64,000 nucleotides of DNA from Chrysoporthe austroafricana (GCA_001051155.2 JYIP02000007.1:3474342-3538341), one strand, 5' to 3'; positions 1 to 12,108 are shown, counted from the first letter of the stretch. Notes: a model not told the origin generated them from the sequence alone. Translations and numbers: made by a program.

Positions 1-412
1 TGACGCGACGCCCTAGCTGATATTTCACACACCTGCAGACTTCGTTTCGGCAAAGGCAGCCGCTCAAGTTGCCGACACAGCTTCCGCCTTGGTCGTGGGC
101 ATTCTTGGCAACCTCTGGGCGCGATCCCAGCATGGTTTCGCTTACGCAACCGTTGTGGCGGGTATCATGGCCTTGGTGCCAGGAAGTCTCGCCGCGCAGG
201 GCGGCCTAGTTATAGGAATTACGATGCCCTTGATATATAGCAGCTCAAACAGCACCGACGCGCAAACGCTATGGAGCGAGAATATCTATCGCAGCTTTAG
301 CGTTAGCGGACAGATGATTCAAGTAGCGTTGGGGTTGGCAGTAGGGGTATTTTTATCTGCGCTTATCGTATATCCGTTTGGTAAGAAAAACAACGCGCTG
401 TGCTCATTGTAA
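1..412 (+). CDS. C-terminal part of a PRM10/ThrE-type membrane transporter (DUF1212/DUF3815 family)
   Basis: Only the last exon is inside the window. An intron appears to end at about position 38 (branch-like ctgat, then cag), and the open frame runs from there to TAA at 410-412. The peptide reads FVSAKAAAQVADTASALVVG and continues through GNLWARSQHGFAYA and LVPGSLAAQGGL to a last hydrophobic helix ending at YPFGKK. Two or three hydrophobic segments separated by a short polar loop fit the C-terminal transmembrane half of the fungal pheromone-regulated/ThrE_2 membrane proteins, which resemble bacterial threonine/serine exporters. The LVPSGLASQG-like motif is the main reason for the call. The 5' part, including the N-terminal domain, lies outside the window. 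Substrate is unknown in fungi. Confidence 0.7.
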
Positions 413-2148
413 AGAACATAAGCAAAACGAAATTGCAACATAAGTTAGGAGGGGAATGATCAAACTCTCGAGGAAATTGAATCATGAGGAATCGGAAGAA
501 TATAAGCTACTTTTAGCAAAAAATTAAAAAAAATAAACCAAGCATTCAACCTTAGATAACGCTTGATTATTAGGATTTCACCTTCGGTCATGCAACTTCC
601 CAATTTATATTACACCCCTACAATTTACCAAGGACACTGTAATAGTTTCAAGGTGTCCGAAAATCCCATAGAGCGCCCGTTAGGGTAATACTATGCCGTG
701 GAGCCTAAGGAAAGTTCGGTGACATTTATGCTATCCTTGAAAGTGGAATTTAAGCTGGAACCGAGAGCCATCATCGGAAGACTCGTGCCAAGGCGTCAAC
801 GCATAAAGGTGTCCCAGGCATAGCGGCATGTCTTAATACTTGTAATTATATACCTCCCTCTCCCCCTCTCCCCTCCTTCTTTTCTTTTGGTCTTTCACGA
901 CCTTTTCGTTGCGCAACAATTAATACGTTGCTAGCCTGTGACGTTGGTTCTTTTAGATGATCATGCTGGGTCCTTCATACTGTTGATATGGGTGGCAGCT
1001 GCCATGCTACCATGTTCCGGATCGTAGGAATCGATGCCCAGATACTCGACGGCGTTGGGGGTCTCAGCCCACAGGCTGACCCTTGCAGGGGTCTGCTTAT
1101 TGCAGTTTGGCCCCAGGTGGAGGGATGGTCACCCCGGTTTCTTCTGTGGGCCTGGGTCGCATGTAGATGTCAATTTTGTGGTCTTATCACTACCAGTGCC
1201 AGCTGCCAAGGATATGTTGTGGCTTTTAGGGTGAAAAGTCGAGCAAATCACAATTGGGCATTCTGCGGTGTGATGAATTGCTGGCCATAGTCAATGCTGA
1301 AGAGTGAAAAATTCCTTTGGTAGTTTGGGGGTAAGCGAAGCAAGACAATGGTGCTTGCTTCTTGGTCCGATGGAAAGAATCGCTATATGGTTTTCCTACG
1401 CTAGTTATTAAACTGGGTCACAGGCATTTCCGCCCTGACTCTGCCTCCAAAATGCTGACATCCGACTCGAGATGAGCGTGTCCTATTGGGACGTCCTCCT
1501 TAGTACTAGGCATACAACATTTACAGGTGGCTGCTCCGGATCTCCAAGATTGGGATCTTGGCGGAGTCACGACTTAAGGTGGTTCGGGAACTCGCTTGGT
1601 AACGAAATAGATGCCATCCGCAGTCGAGCCCACAAGATTTACACGAGACTGGGCTGAGCTTGGGGCCGACTACCCCTCGAATGAGGACCTGAACTCCACA
1701 TTGCGAGGGGTTAGCATAGGCAAATATCATTACCTCAACTTTCTTTAATTGTTTCAAAGACAGTGGCATCTCCTCCCCGTCCAAGAGCATATTTACGAAT
1801 ACTTACAACCAGTCAGTGCGGTATCTAGATGTAGAAGCAAAGATAAGTAGGAGTTATAATAAGTGATATGTTTGCTTATAACGATAATGCTAATCTTGCA
1901 GCCCGAGGTTTCCATTCTAAGCCATTCTACTCGCTATGTGGTATATTAGGTAAGTAATATATAGCAAAATACAATCTACGTTTCAATATCGCATATACAC
2001 TATTATACTTTATAAGAATGATGAACAATAATATAGCTTGTTAAGACTCCTGTAAAACTGTGCCTAGAATAATTAGTCTACAGACACGGAGTAGATGAGT
2101 GTAGCAGAAGAAGAAACGAAATTAACTCCCACCCACCCTTGACCTGGA
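413..2148. other. Intergenic region, no gene supported
   Basis: Small ORFs occur on both strands but none has a recognisable domain or a convincing intron model. There is a strong pyrimidine tract at about 853-895 of the kind found upstream of fungal transcription starts. A minus-strand ORF at 1521-1790 begins with plausible coding-like sequence (MLLDGEEMPLSLKQLKKVE) followed by GTAATG, so a decayed exon is possible. I would not call it a gene. Confidence 0.4.
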
Positions 2149-5100
2149 TTATGCGCAGCTCAAGAATCCCTTTCTCTTCCAATCTAAGCCACTACGAATA
2201 GGTACACCAACTGACTTCTCGATATCCACAAACTCTCCTACCAATCTCCTCCACAAAGGCCCTTCATTTTTCATATCCATAGCTGTTCCGTCAAGTTGTG
2301 AATCCCAAGCTCGCCAACCAATGCTTGAAGCGATCTTCCACCGTAGAACCACTGGTGGGCTCACTGTGCCCTGCTGAGAATCGCTAGGCACATCGTGATG
2401 GCCGTCTCCAATGGGTGTGGAACATCCGGAACTGAGTTCGTTACCGTATTCTTGGGTACTCCTTTCGCTTGGAACTTCTTCAGAGGAGCGAACTAGTTGA
2501 TCCAACACGAGATATAAATAGTTGTCGTCTCCGCTGCCCAGCCCGTTGCTCCTATACATCAAAAGAGGAATGCGGCTGGGTGTTGATGTCGGGAAGTAGA
2601 TAGCTTCCCTTAGAGTGAGGATCTCATTTTCGTCTGAGATTTCTTCATCCTGCTCAGTCGTACGATGAAATTCTGGGAATTTAATCTTCAGAATCTTGGG
2701 GTCGCACGTGAGCGGCGGCAGTGCAATGACGACATCGTTTTCATTCCAATGCGTGAGCGCCAACGGAAACGACACGTCCGTCAAGTTCTCACTGAAAACG
2801 TACGTACACGTCCGAGGCAACGATGCTCGCGAAAGTATGCCGCACTCGGTATCTGCGTGGTTGAAGGAGAAGGTAAGTGCTGTTACGGAGGCCTTGGTGC
2901 TAGTCGAGGCATGAGAAAAAGTGATGGATAAGAAATGAAGGTATTTGCCACAATTTGAGAAGCGCAGTTCTGCAAATGAGTTTGTCAGCAGCTGAATTTC
3001 TCCCCCGTAAGCTGTTTTGGATGCCTTACCCCGCAGACTTGCTCTCGGAATCTCTTGAAGACTAGAAGGTTCGGGGAGGAGCTCAGTCTTCTGGACCCCC
3101 GTGACTGTATCGATTAGCTCTAACTGACGAGCAGTATGTGTAAATACTAGAAGAGGCTGTATAGGGTGTGCAGCGCAACCGATCTGCGACCAGAGTTGGC
3201 ATGGGTTTGACCACGGATGCCATGAAGCATGACCATCGATATGCAACAATATCAAACAGTCCGTGAACGGACTTTTCTCCTCGTCGGACTTGCTGTCTTT
3301 ATCCGAGGCCTCATGAAGACATTCAGCCTCTTGGAAACCCGAAGTCGCGCAATTGTCATCTGAATCGTCCTCGGAATCGTCATCGGAATCGTCGTCGGAA
3401 TCATCATCAGACTCGACTATTGCACTATTCATCGCTGATATGTTGGTACTTTCTGACCTCATTTTGTCTGAACGATGCTCTCCCTTTCCATTGGTCTCGC
3501 CGCAAGAGTTTGAGTCCATTCTAGGCAAGTTGTGGGTGCGTGTGTGCGTCGTATGTATGACTTGCATCGTTTTAGTCCTCGTTGAACTAGATTCGATGGT
3601 GTGTGATGACCTGATCTCCCAGAACCCTTGTGTCGGAATGCTCCCATGTTTGGCAAAGAAAAGCGGAGCCTCCTGCTGAATACTGTTGGTATGCGAGCAG
3701 CGTCTCAGATTCAAGGTGTCTGGCTCCAGTTTCCAGGCTTCGAGCGTATCTCCACCTCCACCTCTCGGATTCATTGCCAGAACCATCTTCCAGTCGGTGC
3801 TGTTCTCTGGAAAGAGAAATTCATGATTGCTTTTTTTAATTCTCTTTCTTGTCGTGAAGAGGGGGATCTGCAATCGTTGAAAAGAGCCATGAGATTCATG
3901 ACACAATAAATCCATCCATAATGTCTTCTTGTCGAATGTCGCACCTAAAACCTTGCTGCCTATGTGGCCAGAGCTCCTTGGTAAGCCAAGACAATGGTAA
4001 AACTGTTCAATGATCGCCACCTTCAGGTTTCTTGGCTTTTCGGGCGGCGTGACACAGCACGTCGGTTTGAAATTTCTCAAAGGTACACATGCTGCTAGAC
4101 TGTCAGGGTATGTTGTCAAGACCTCGCGCCACTCATCAACGAAGTCGTTCAATGACCTGTCCAGCACCAAACCCTCCCCGGAAAAGGTATCAAGCCAGTG
4201 TGGTAAGGGTAGACCGAACGAAACATTGTGTTGGAGCCGGGACTTCTTTATATTCGGCGTATAAACTTTCTGGTCCTCTCCGCGGACATATCGACCGAAT
4301 AAATAGGGACTTACGTGTGCTTGCACGGCAAGACACGTCCAAAAGGTACGACTTTGAAGGAATGTTCTCACTGCTCGGTCGATATCTTTGGTTGGATGTA
4401 GTTGCATCAAGTGCTGTGCCCAGAAAGTTGCTGCGTAAGGAAGAAAGGCGTGTTCCTTATCGACTGGCCTACTGAGGATGGCCCTGAGGTCATGACCGGG
4501 ACTTGCATATCGCTTATATTGCAAATACGTCAAGCAATCCAGACCCATTCTCTCGTGAGCTTCCTCTGAGGTCAGAAAGAATTTCCGTAGTCTCGATGTG
4601 GGATGTATATCCAGGTCTTCCGGGTTCTGTTTAAAGAACTCTTCGAATGTTTTGTGGCCAAGCTTCACCAGCAGATTCTCAGGGACATCACCTTCTCTTG
4701 CCTTTCCAAACATGATGAACGGGCTGCAAAGATTCTCTATTGTCTCTTTGGTAGGGACGTTCTTGACGTCGTGATCCTCAGCTCCATCGTAGACGGCGAG
4801 TAAGTTCAAGAGTTCGTAAAGAGAGATGGACTGGACCGTTGTAAAGAGGATTGCAAATGTTCGCCTTTGATTTTGCGTTAGTTTCCCGTTGAAAAGTTTT
4901 CGCAATGGATGTCAACCTCAGAACAGGCTCACCTAGCTCGTTTCTGTTCATCATCCGTTCTCCCAGCTAGCTTCTCCAGTACACGGATGTAGTAGCTATT
5001 CAAGTCCTTTGGGAATCTCGCCAAAGCTTCTTGAATCTCTGACTCAGACGTGAGGCCTTCCCCGCGGAAAGCATCACAGATCATCTTTGAGTAGAGGAAA

Positions 5101-6566
5101 TTGTCTTCACCCTCCGTGAAGTGCTTGAGACAGCCTTCACAGGGGATATGTTCACTGAGGTAAGAGCGAATATCCTCAGTTACCAAAGTCGTTTCAGCCT
5201 TAAGCTCTACAGCTTTGCAGCTCTGCATGGCCGTCCTGATATTTCCATACTCGCGGCTGGAGAAGAGCCACTTAACAAGTCCATAGGTGGACATCTTCAA
5301 GAGTCTTTCCAAGGTGTTGATAGTCAGTGTATCGTCCTGACACTCATCTAGACCGTCGACGATCAAGTAGACCTCCTCACACTGTGGCAACAGGTCCTGA
5401 ACGACTTTGCAAGCAATGTCAATGCGGTCGATCTTAGTCGCATGATTGTCGATTTCATTCATGTATCGGTCAACCAGTCTGTCTGGTGGGCTCTTTATAT
5501 ACCTCAGTAGCTGGAGAGCCAGGGATCGTAAGCCGCTGACACCACGGTTCCGTTCGGGGCTGTTGAACGAGTAGAAGAAGTACACGGTCTTTTTGCCCTG
5601 CTGCTGCAGATGATCGATAATCGTTGCTGCGTACACACTCTTCCCGGAACCAGGCTTTGCGTTGTACCAGAGGATCGCATTTTCCGTACTCTCACACCAG
5701 TCTTTGAAGCGTTCATCTTTGAATATCCACTGGCAGGTGCCCTTGTAGCGGAGGGCAAACTGTTCGTCGGCATTCGCTCTGACATCAACGTATGAGTCAC
5801 TCTTGATCCATTCGATAATGCCCCTCCTTAACTCGGCAGACTTTTCTTCACTTGATCGTTGAGCTGATGTTGCATGAGCCAGTGCGATGATATTGCCCCG
5901 ATCACGATTCAATCCGTCAAGTGCTTTGCTTATCTCCTTGTTTATTGGGTTTGCTATCCTCCCGAAAGTTGACTTCAAGAAGTTCTGGGATAATATTCGA
6001 GACACACTAAACCAGAATCGAATAATATGTCTATAAGAGCTGGCGAGCAAGTCTTGCACGTCATCCGATGTTGGAAATGCGTCACCAAACTTCTCGTAGC
6101 ATCTCAAGCTGATACCAATTTGTTCCATGGTATCGACGATGTCATCGAGACAGCTCTGCACCTGCAATGCAAGCTCTAATACGATTCGAGCGCCTGCGAA
6201 TGCGATACTGACACCCAGTGGAGCAGTGTCCAGAAGGTTCTCGCATACACCCATGAGCTTGGAAAGGCTGCTGATGAAGGGGCTGAGCCTTTCAAGTATC
6301 TTGTGGGTGCGCGCAGAGCGCTTTTTTGTCTGAAGATCCTCCACGAACTTTCTCAGGCCATCTGCTGAAGCCTGGGTCTGCGTGCTAGCCCCTGGAGCCA
6401 CCGCAACTTGCTGGTACTTGGTTGTGAGCTCCTTCAAAAATGGGTTCTTGGTGTCTTCATCCCTTTTCAGCTCGCTCAGAAAGTCATTAACCGCTCGAGA
6501 GAACGGCGTCTCAAGCTGTGTTTGGGCCAGTGGGTTTTGCCCTGTATTCGTCAAGAAAGGTGCCAT
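2149..6566 (-). CDS. NACHT-domain NLR (STAND NTPase) with degenerate beta-propeller-like C-terminus
   Basis: Two exons, 6566-4933 and 4864-2149, are joined across a 68-nt intron (donor GTGAGC at 4932, branch ACTAAC, acceptor AAG at 4865). This restores one frame of 1,449 aa. Residues 1-230 form a helical fungal NLR N-terminal region (FISSLSKLMGVCENLLDTAP), similar to Goodbye/DUF7708-type signalling domains. The NACHT core has Walker A AKPGSGKS near 303-310, Walker B YLIVDGLDE near 400-407 and the KWLFSSRE sensor strand near 432-439. After the NACHT helical region comes a long unannotated stretch. Then there is a run of SDDD repeats (about 1028-1049) and a C-terminal region with WD40-like strands such as LRFSNCGKYLHFL. 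Classical ankyrin, TPR or regular WD repeats are absent. Such proteins act in fungal non-self recognition and regulated cell death. Start choice: first ATG in good frame; a possible extra upstream exon (minus ORF 6511-6759) cannot be excluded. Confidence 0.88.
3353..3415 (-). repeat. Coding 12-bp tandem repeat giving an Asp/Ser-rich linker
   Basis: Four to five copies of a 12-nt unit on the plus strand (tcggaatcgtca and variants) encode SDDD on the minus strand inside the NLR. It sits between the NACHT half and the C-terminal propeller-like half, so it probably acts as a flexible acidic linker and may vary in length between strains. Confidence 0.85.
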
Positions 6567-7221
6567 CTTCTTCTAGGACCCACGATACAGGTCGAGCTCT
6601 GGCTAGTAGACTTCCCCAAGAAACAAAAGGTGATTGAAGGGTTACCTGTGGGTTGTTGTGTATTCCACGATTTTGAAGCAACGCATAGATGACTTCCTCG
6701 ATGGATGCCGGGAAGCGATATTCCACTGGCTTTTTAACCCTTGGCTGCGCATGAAACACACTATTCTGACGTGGAGTCGCAAAGAAATACCTCGTCTGAT
6801 TAGAGCGACTTAGTCGTGTCCCTTTCTTGCCCCTCTTTTATAAAGAACGTGATAGGATGGGTTCGCTCTTACTCAGCTGACAAGCGTCTGACATTGCAGA
6901 AGGATGAGGGGTATGTTGCAGTGGTTGGCACAACCTATCATGTGGCGCATTGCTGACCACCACTTTGCTCTTCAAGGTTTCTCATTCGTAGCCACCGGTG
7001 GAAAAGATGGAAACATAAAACTTTTTGTTTTTTTTTTTAAAAAAAAAAGAGGAAAGCCCCTTCCACCCAACCTCCCCAAAATTGAGATTCCTATTGTCCA
7101 AGGTTGCCCTTTCCTGACTTGCATCGAGGGCTCGCAGTGTTCTCAAAGCGACAACTGATACTATTCATCGCGCAAATCACTTCATCACCTACCAAACAAG
7201 CACTGATATTCATTGACTAAT
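6567..7221. promoter_or_regulatory. Divergent promoter interval between the NLR and the AAA ATPase
   Basis: About 655 bp separate the two start codons, which point away from each other. The interval contains a T-run directly followed by an A-run (about 7027-7048), a poly(dT:dA) palindrome of the sort that excludes nucleosomes. No TATA box stands out. Shared regulation is an inference from the layout. Confidence 0.5.
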
Positions 7222-9282
7222 ATGCTCCAAAGCTCGGTTTCATCACCCGACCTTGGCCGGAAGTGCGAATTCAAAACATACCACACGACACCAAAAAAGG
7301 GTGGACAGCTCGTAACAGAGACGATACTCGAGCCCTTTGGCAGACTTGACCTACATGATGGCGATAGCTCCTACGCACTCGTCATCCAGCGGAGATTCAC
7401 CGATAAACACGAGCTAGATTCCACGACTCTTAGAATCAACTCGCCGCACCTGCTCAGAGTGTTTCGTGAGGTCGTCGGTTCGACGTATGCCAGCGTCGCC
7501 TCAGATTTCAGGTCTCCTTTCGAGATGACCAGCCCATTTCAAATGCTTATGCACTATGTAAGTTGGTTAGGAGCTGGCCTTATAATCACCGATTTTAATA
7601 GCTTCCCAGTGGGATGAGTTGGAGCAGTATCGCGACCAGACAGAGGACCATCACGCCCGTCAGCATTTGAAACTGTTGTTCGACTTTATGGATCATGAAC
7701 TGGGCCCTGACCGGGAAAATGTCATGAGTATGATACGCAACGGGCAAATCAGCTACACCCATGCTTGGGCGTTATTCAGACCTGGGAGTCTTGTTTATAC
7801 CTCAGTCATGGGCCATCCCTGGCTTCTACAGTGCCAAAAAACTGCGTATGAAGAGAGCACCGTAGAAGGGCCATATATCGTCGTCACTTGCAGGTACACC
7901 GACCACGATGGAGCGTTGGAAGGCACGGCAATGCACAATTTCACCATTCTCCAAAAAAAATATTTTGGAGCCGAAAATCCGGCTTATATCACCGACCTGC
8001 CTATCTATCCTAGGCGGTTTGCGGGCGAAGCTGGATCCCTCGAGGCTAGGCTAAAAACAAGAGGTCAAGACTTTCTTGCCAGAAGGTCAGTATGCGTTCA
8101 GGCGTATAACGGAATCGCCCAGTACCTGAAGGAGCCCCCGAATCTATATTATAAGCCTAATATGGCAGACTTTGACGGAGTATGGCTCTCCTTTACTGTG
8201 AGTACCCTTGAGGCGGCCTGTCTTCTACGGAGCTGATTCTAGATAAGGAGTCAGGAAGAGTCATACTAGATCGCAAGACGTTCCACGAGGATCAATATTC
8301 CAATCAAGTTTCCATCAAGGTCATGACACCAGACCCGCTTCTCTGTCCTCCATATGAGTACGGCTACTCACTGAGCCGGAAGGACTGGTGTCGTTTTCTT
8401 GTCGATAATATGAGTGACGTCGAGTGGAAAGAAGGTGTGTGGGAGTCGCTGGTATTGGCTACTGAACAGAAGCTTGTTTTGCAAGCTCTGGTGACTTCTC
8501 ACCAATATCCTGATAATGCTAGGGATCAGCCCGAGCTCAAGGGCAAGGGGCTTATTTTTCTATTGCACGGATCGCCCGGCTCGGGCAAGACGCTGACAGC
8601 CGAGACCGCCGCCGAGGGATCAAGGAAGGCATTAGTCTCCTCATCTCTAGGAGACCTGAATCGCTATGACTCGCCCCGGGGATTTGAGATACGGCTGAAG
8701 CAGATTCTAAGCTATGCAACGACATGGAGGGCTGTAGTCTTGCTGGACGAAGCCGACGTCTTCCTTGAAGCGCGACACTCACTTGGCGACAGCACCACTC
8801 GCAACGCTCTTGTCGCCGTGTTCCTAAGAGAGCTGGAATACTTCTCCGGTATCATATTTCTGACCACGAATCGCCCCACGACCTTTGACGCCGCTATGAA
8901 ATCTCGGATCCACCTAGCACTCGAGTACTCGTTACCAGACGTCGAGACACGGAGGCAAATTTGGGTGAATCTTTTATCAAACGTGCCTCAAGAAGCCATG
9001 GGAATTGAGGATATCGATGATGCAGTTGAGTATCTACTTTTAGAAAGGTTGAATGGGAGAGAGATCTCGAACACATTCAGCACTGCACGAACAATAGCCA
9101 GGTCGCTGAACGAAGCGCTAAATCTGGAACACATTGAAAGGGTACTTCGAGTAAGGAGTGACTTTGAAAGGAGTCTGCAGAGACAGGCTCACAGAATGAA
9201 CTCAGCAGCCACAGGACTGAGTAGCAGTGCTGTTGAGGGTTTTCGAAGGCAGGACTCCATCATTGCATCTGAGACTACTTGA
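7222..9282 (+). CDS. AAA-family ATPase (fungal DUF7025 + AAA core)
   Basis: Three exons, 7222-7557, 7610-8197 and 8248-9282, give 652 aa. Intron 1 (52 nt) is GTAAGT...CCCAG and joins ...LMHY to WDELEQYRDQ. Intron 2 (50 nt) starts GTGAGT and probably ends at 8247, which is the only nearby acceptor that keeps frame. The N-terminal half is the family-specific domain (RPGSLVYT, then a stretch ending GRVILDRKTFH). The AAA core has Walker A GSPGSGKT at about 416-423, Walker B VVLLDEADVF with Asp-Glu at about 475-476, sensor 1 LTTNR near Asn516 and a downstream SRIH arginine. The family resembles BCS1-like/mitochondrial AAA proteins in the core, but its substrate is unknown. It is divergent from the NLR gene. 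No signal peptide or membrane segment is evident. Confidence 0.85.
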
Positions 9283-10800
9283 AGGATATGGAGATCGAAA
9301 CGCCTTTCTTCAGCTTCCTCGATTTCTCCTTCATTGTTTGACATTATATCTCCTAAGCACCTAGCTTCACATCTTGAAAAATAAATCTTGCGGTCTCTGG
9401 GCATTTGATGACATTGCACGTGTCTGTGGTTAACTGCTAAGCTTGGACCAGTGGGAACCGTGCGCCTGCCAGCCATATCACGGTATAATGTAAACCCCAC
9501 GTGCGCATTCAACGTTGCCTTTACCGACGCCTAAGCTGTAGTTGGCTGCAGTATTATTGCTGGTTACGTTGCTTTCTGTCGGAAGGAGATGGAAGTGGAC
9601 ACTTCCGTGGACTTGCACCTGGGCCTGGACCTGCCTGTCTTTGTCGCATGTTATTGAGTAATTATTGAAGCTGAAGAGACGTGTCTATTCTGTGTCATGT
9701 AGACTGCCGCAGGTGCGATGGTCATTTTTGGGTCTTTCAGCAGTGCAGAAACTACGTCGAATGTGAGCTTATAGTGAACGGCCCGCATCTAAATAAGTAT
9801 ACTTCTAGCTGGATGGCCCTGTATTCTCTTCCAGCCAGTTTTCTCCCTGTTTGAGCCCAGAGCCCCAGACACAGGCCCACTCGTCAGCCCAAGCTCCTCT
9901 GAGTCTGCTATCTATACTTGCTCCGGGAACCCTCCAAGTACTTTCTCCGGGATGCTAGGCAGATGAGTTTTCGCAATAATGGTGGTTTAGGTAAAGCTTT
10001 TCAATAATTATATTTGCCCTTTTCGCAGTACAGCTTGCACCGCCAAATTTCTTCAAGCTTACCAGGCCCAATTCCAGTGTTAGGCTCAGTTGTATCACTA
10101 GAGATGTTGTCCTCTGGGTGTAAAACGTCATACCTGCGCATACCCGATGCTAAAGAAATGAACAAGTTTATAAGACGCGTGTTTCGGCCGAACTTTAAAA
10201 GAATAAAGACATGCAACTCTCCAGAGATGAGCTGTACAGTATTACCGAGTCGAAAGGCGCGTACGCCGGATCCGAAGTCCCTCTGCCGTTATATAAGCTG
10301 AGGCTCTGCTGAAATAAAGGTAAGCTTCATGGAAAGAGAAGGCTTTAATTGGATAAGAAAAAAAACAACTGGTACTAAAAGATGACCATCCCGCCACGTG
10401 GCAGATCAGGATCTGGACAGTAACATCTAAACAGTGAAAAAGGAAGAAATAACATCTTCATTTTATTTTTATATTCCCCCCCCCCCCGAGAAATTTTTTT
10501 TTAAAAAAAGAAGGGAGTCAAAGCGCTTGGAGAATCGTCTGAACATGGATCTGAGACACTATCGATTGGAACCTGGAGACCAAGATACAAAATCCCAGAG
10601 ATCACCGGACCCGGGGCTCCCACCTCAGACGTATCCGAGGCCAGCCCGAGGCCACCGTCCTCCGATCCTTCGTCTTGGGCCTATACCCCTATGAGTTTGT
10701 GAACGAGCTGCAGTCGACTTTCGGAGGCGCCTTCTTCTCCGTCAGTGAGTTCTCGGGTCCACAACTCGGCCCGTCATCATTCCAGACAGGCACAGTGGGC
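9283..10800. other. Intergenic region upstream of the orphan gene
   Basis: No supported gene. It holds a C-run of about ten at roughly 10478-10488, followed by a T-run/A-run palindrome (about 10494-10508). This is the same kind of tract that lies upstream of the AAA gene. An open frame without ATG extends from about 10555 into the next gene, so an unrecognised upstream exon is possible. Confidence 0.4.
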
Positions 10801-11376
10801 ATGGGTAATATAAACAGCACTCTTGGCTCCTTATTCGGGCGTTTCTTTCCTAGAAAGCCAGAGAGGCGGACGCCGGCAGAAAGGATTACCGATACGCACC
10901 TCGAAGCAACCATGCTGCCTATAACCCGCGACGTGAACCGCCAGCGAACAGTGACCTGGATGTACGAGGTTTGGGTGGATAGCCCTCCGTCGGTCTTCGG
11001 CTGGGCTATCGGCTATGACGGCTCCGTCACAATCAGTGAGGCCGTCATTGTTGCCGCGTGCCCACCACGCCGGGCCCTCGCGTCTGGCGACGACCTCACG
11101 GTGTCGGTGTTCTCCAAAGCACCTCTCCAGCGGTTCTTCACAGGCGAGGTTGAGCTTGAAGAGTGGCTTGGTACTTTCCGTCCTGAGGCAGAGAAATACG
11201 CAATATACGTCGGCCGGACCACACACAGCCGTATTGGTATCATCCTTGAGAGGATCTACCTGGGAGGGAGCAGAAGGGCAAAAGACTTCATTAGAATTGG
11301 AATTTTTCACTCCTTTGTGGACCAGGGGTCCACTGAATTTCCACAAGCGGAGCAGGTGAATTGGCATGTTCTATAA
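10801..11376 (+). CDS. Orphan protein of 191 aa with N-myristoylation-like start
   Basis: I do not recognise this protein. The frame is open for 233 codons from a TTG at 10675. The first ATG in it, at 10801, gives MGNINSTLGSLFGRF. The Gly2 and Ser/Thr6-7 context fits N-myristoylation, and the next residues (RFFPRKPERR) are basic, as in many membrane-anchored proteins. Downstream there are alternating hydrophobic and polar strands (TVTWMYEVWVD, IYVGRTTHSRIGIILERI) suggesting a compact alpha/beta or beta-rich domain, with no known motif. Codon use and lack of stops in about 700 bp support a real gene. It is co-directional with the AAA gene but 1.5 kb away. An upstream exon could give another N-terminus. 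Confidence 0.5.
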   Translation: MGNINSTLGSLFGRFFPRKPERRTPAERITDTHLEATMLPITRDVNRQRTVTWMYEVWVDSPPSVFGWAIGYDGSVTISEAVIVAACPPRRALASGDDLTVSVFSKAPLQRFFTGEVELEEWLGTFRPEAEKYAIYVGRTTHSRIGIILERIYLGGSRRAKDFIRIGIFHSFVDQGSTEFPQAEQVNWHVL

Positions 11377-11884
11377 GCCCATGCACAGTTATGTGAAGAG
11401 TATTGAAAGCACTTATAGCTGGTTTGAAGAGATTGACACACATAGTTCAAAAGTCCCGATATATCTGAGCGAGATGCCAACACCCAAGTAGATTAAAAAG
11501 TAGCATAGATCTTACTTGCTTAGGCATCAGAATACAGACAATCCGAGAGTTGTCATCAGGGGCATCTTGAGTATCGGGTTATTTACCAACAAGAGGCTCG
11601 CACCACAATGTCTACGATGAGAGGCCAGAGCTAGTCCTTTTCTAGATGAAAGAATATGTCAAAAGTCAGATTGTGGCCCAGAAAGATCCTTCATTCTAGT
11701 TAGCCTTGCATATGACTTTACGAATCACGAGACACCTGAAACTCAACTTCCACATCATGCTCAGTCATTTAGCTCATGCCTGGTCTGCTCACCAATAAAA
11801 ACAATTTAGCGAAGTGACGAGAGCAATGGTGTTAAACTGAGCCTGAAGCATTGAAAAAGAAAAAAAAAAGCTTAAGACCTTGGA
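11377..11884. other. Intergenic region before the transposon relics
   Basis: No ORF, repeat or domain recognised. Base composition becomes more AT-rich toward the retroelement fragment. Confidence 0.4.
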
Positions 11885-12108
11885 AATTACGAATTCAAGA
11901 AGCTATTTCAAGAGAAGTTTAATAACGGCCTACCAGAATACGGGCCTTACGATTACGAAATCCCTTTGAAAGAAAGAACTTAGCTAAAATTCATCCTAAT
12001 TTACGAATTTGACAAAACAAGATTCGAAATACTCAGAGAATATATTAACGAAAACCTAAAAAGAAGCTATATACGATTATTGCAATTACCCGCAAGATAT
12101 TCAATCCT
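11885..12108 (+). mobile_element. Fragment of Ty3/gypsy pol (start of reverse transcriptase)
   Basis: The plus frame reads PYDYEIPLKERT, a stop, then LKFILIYEFDKTRFEILREY and ...SYIRLLQLPARYSIL. This matches the PR/RT junction of the gypsy elements later in the window; the nucleotide match is to about 60858-61080 (for example ctatatacgattattgcaat). It is cut at 12108 by the LTR. It is a relic, not functional. Confidence 0.8.

Noticed and set aside
988..1290. Plus-strand ORF of 100 codons
   Set aside because: Cys/Trp-rich random-looking composition, overlapping alternative frame of equal quality, no domain.
8198..8232. 35-nt intron in the AAA gene
   Set aside because: Too short for fungal splicing; the acceptor at 8247 gives a 50-nt intron with branch site and keeps frame.
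10434..10694. Plus-strand ORF starting before the C-run
   Set aside because: Its first third is translated from homopolymer tracts and it has no motif.
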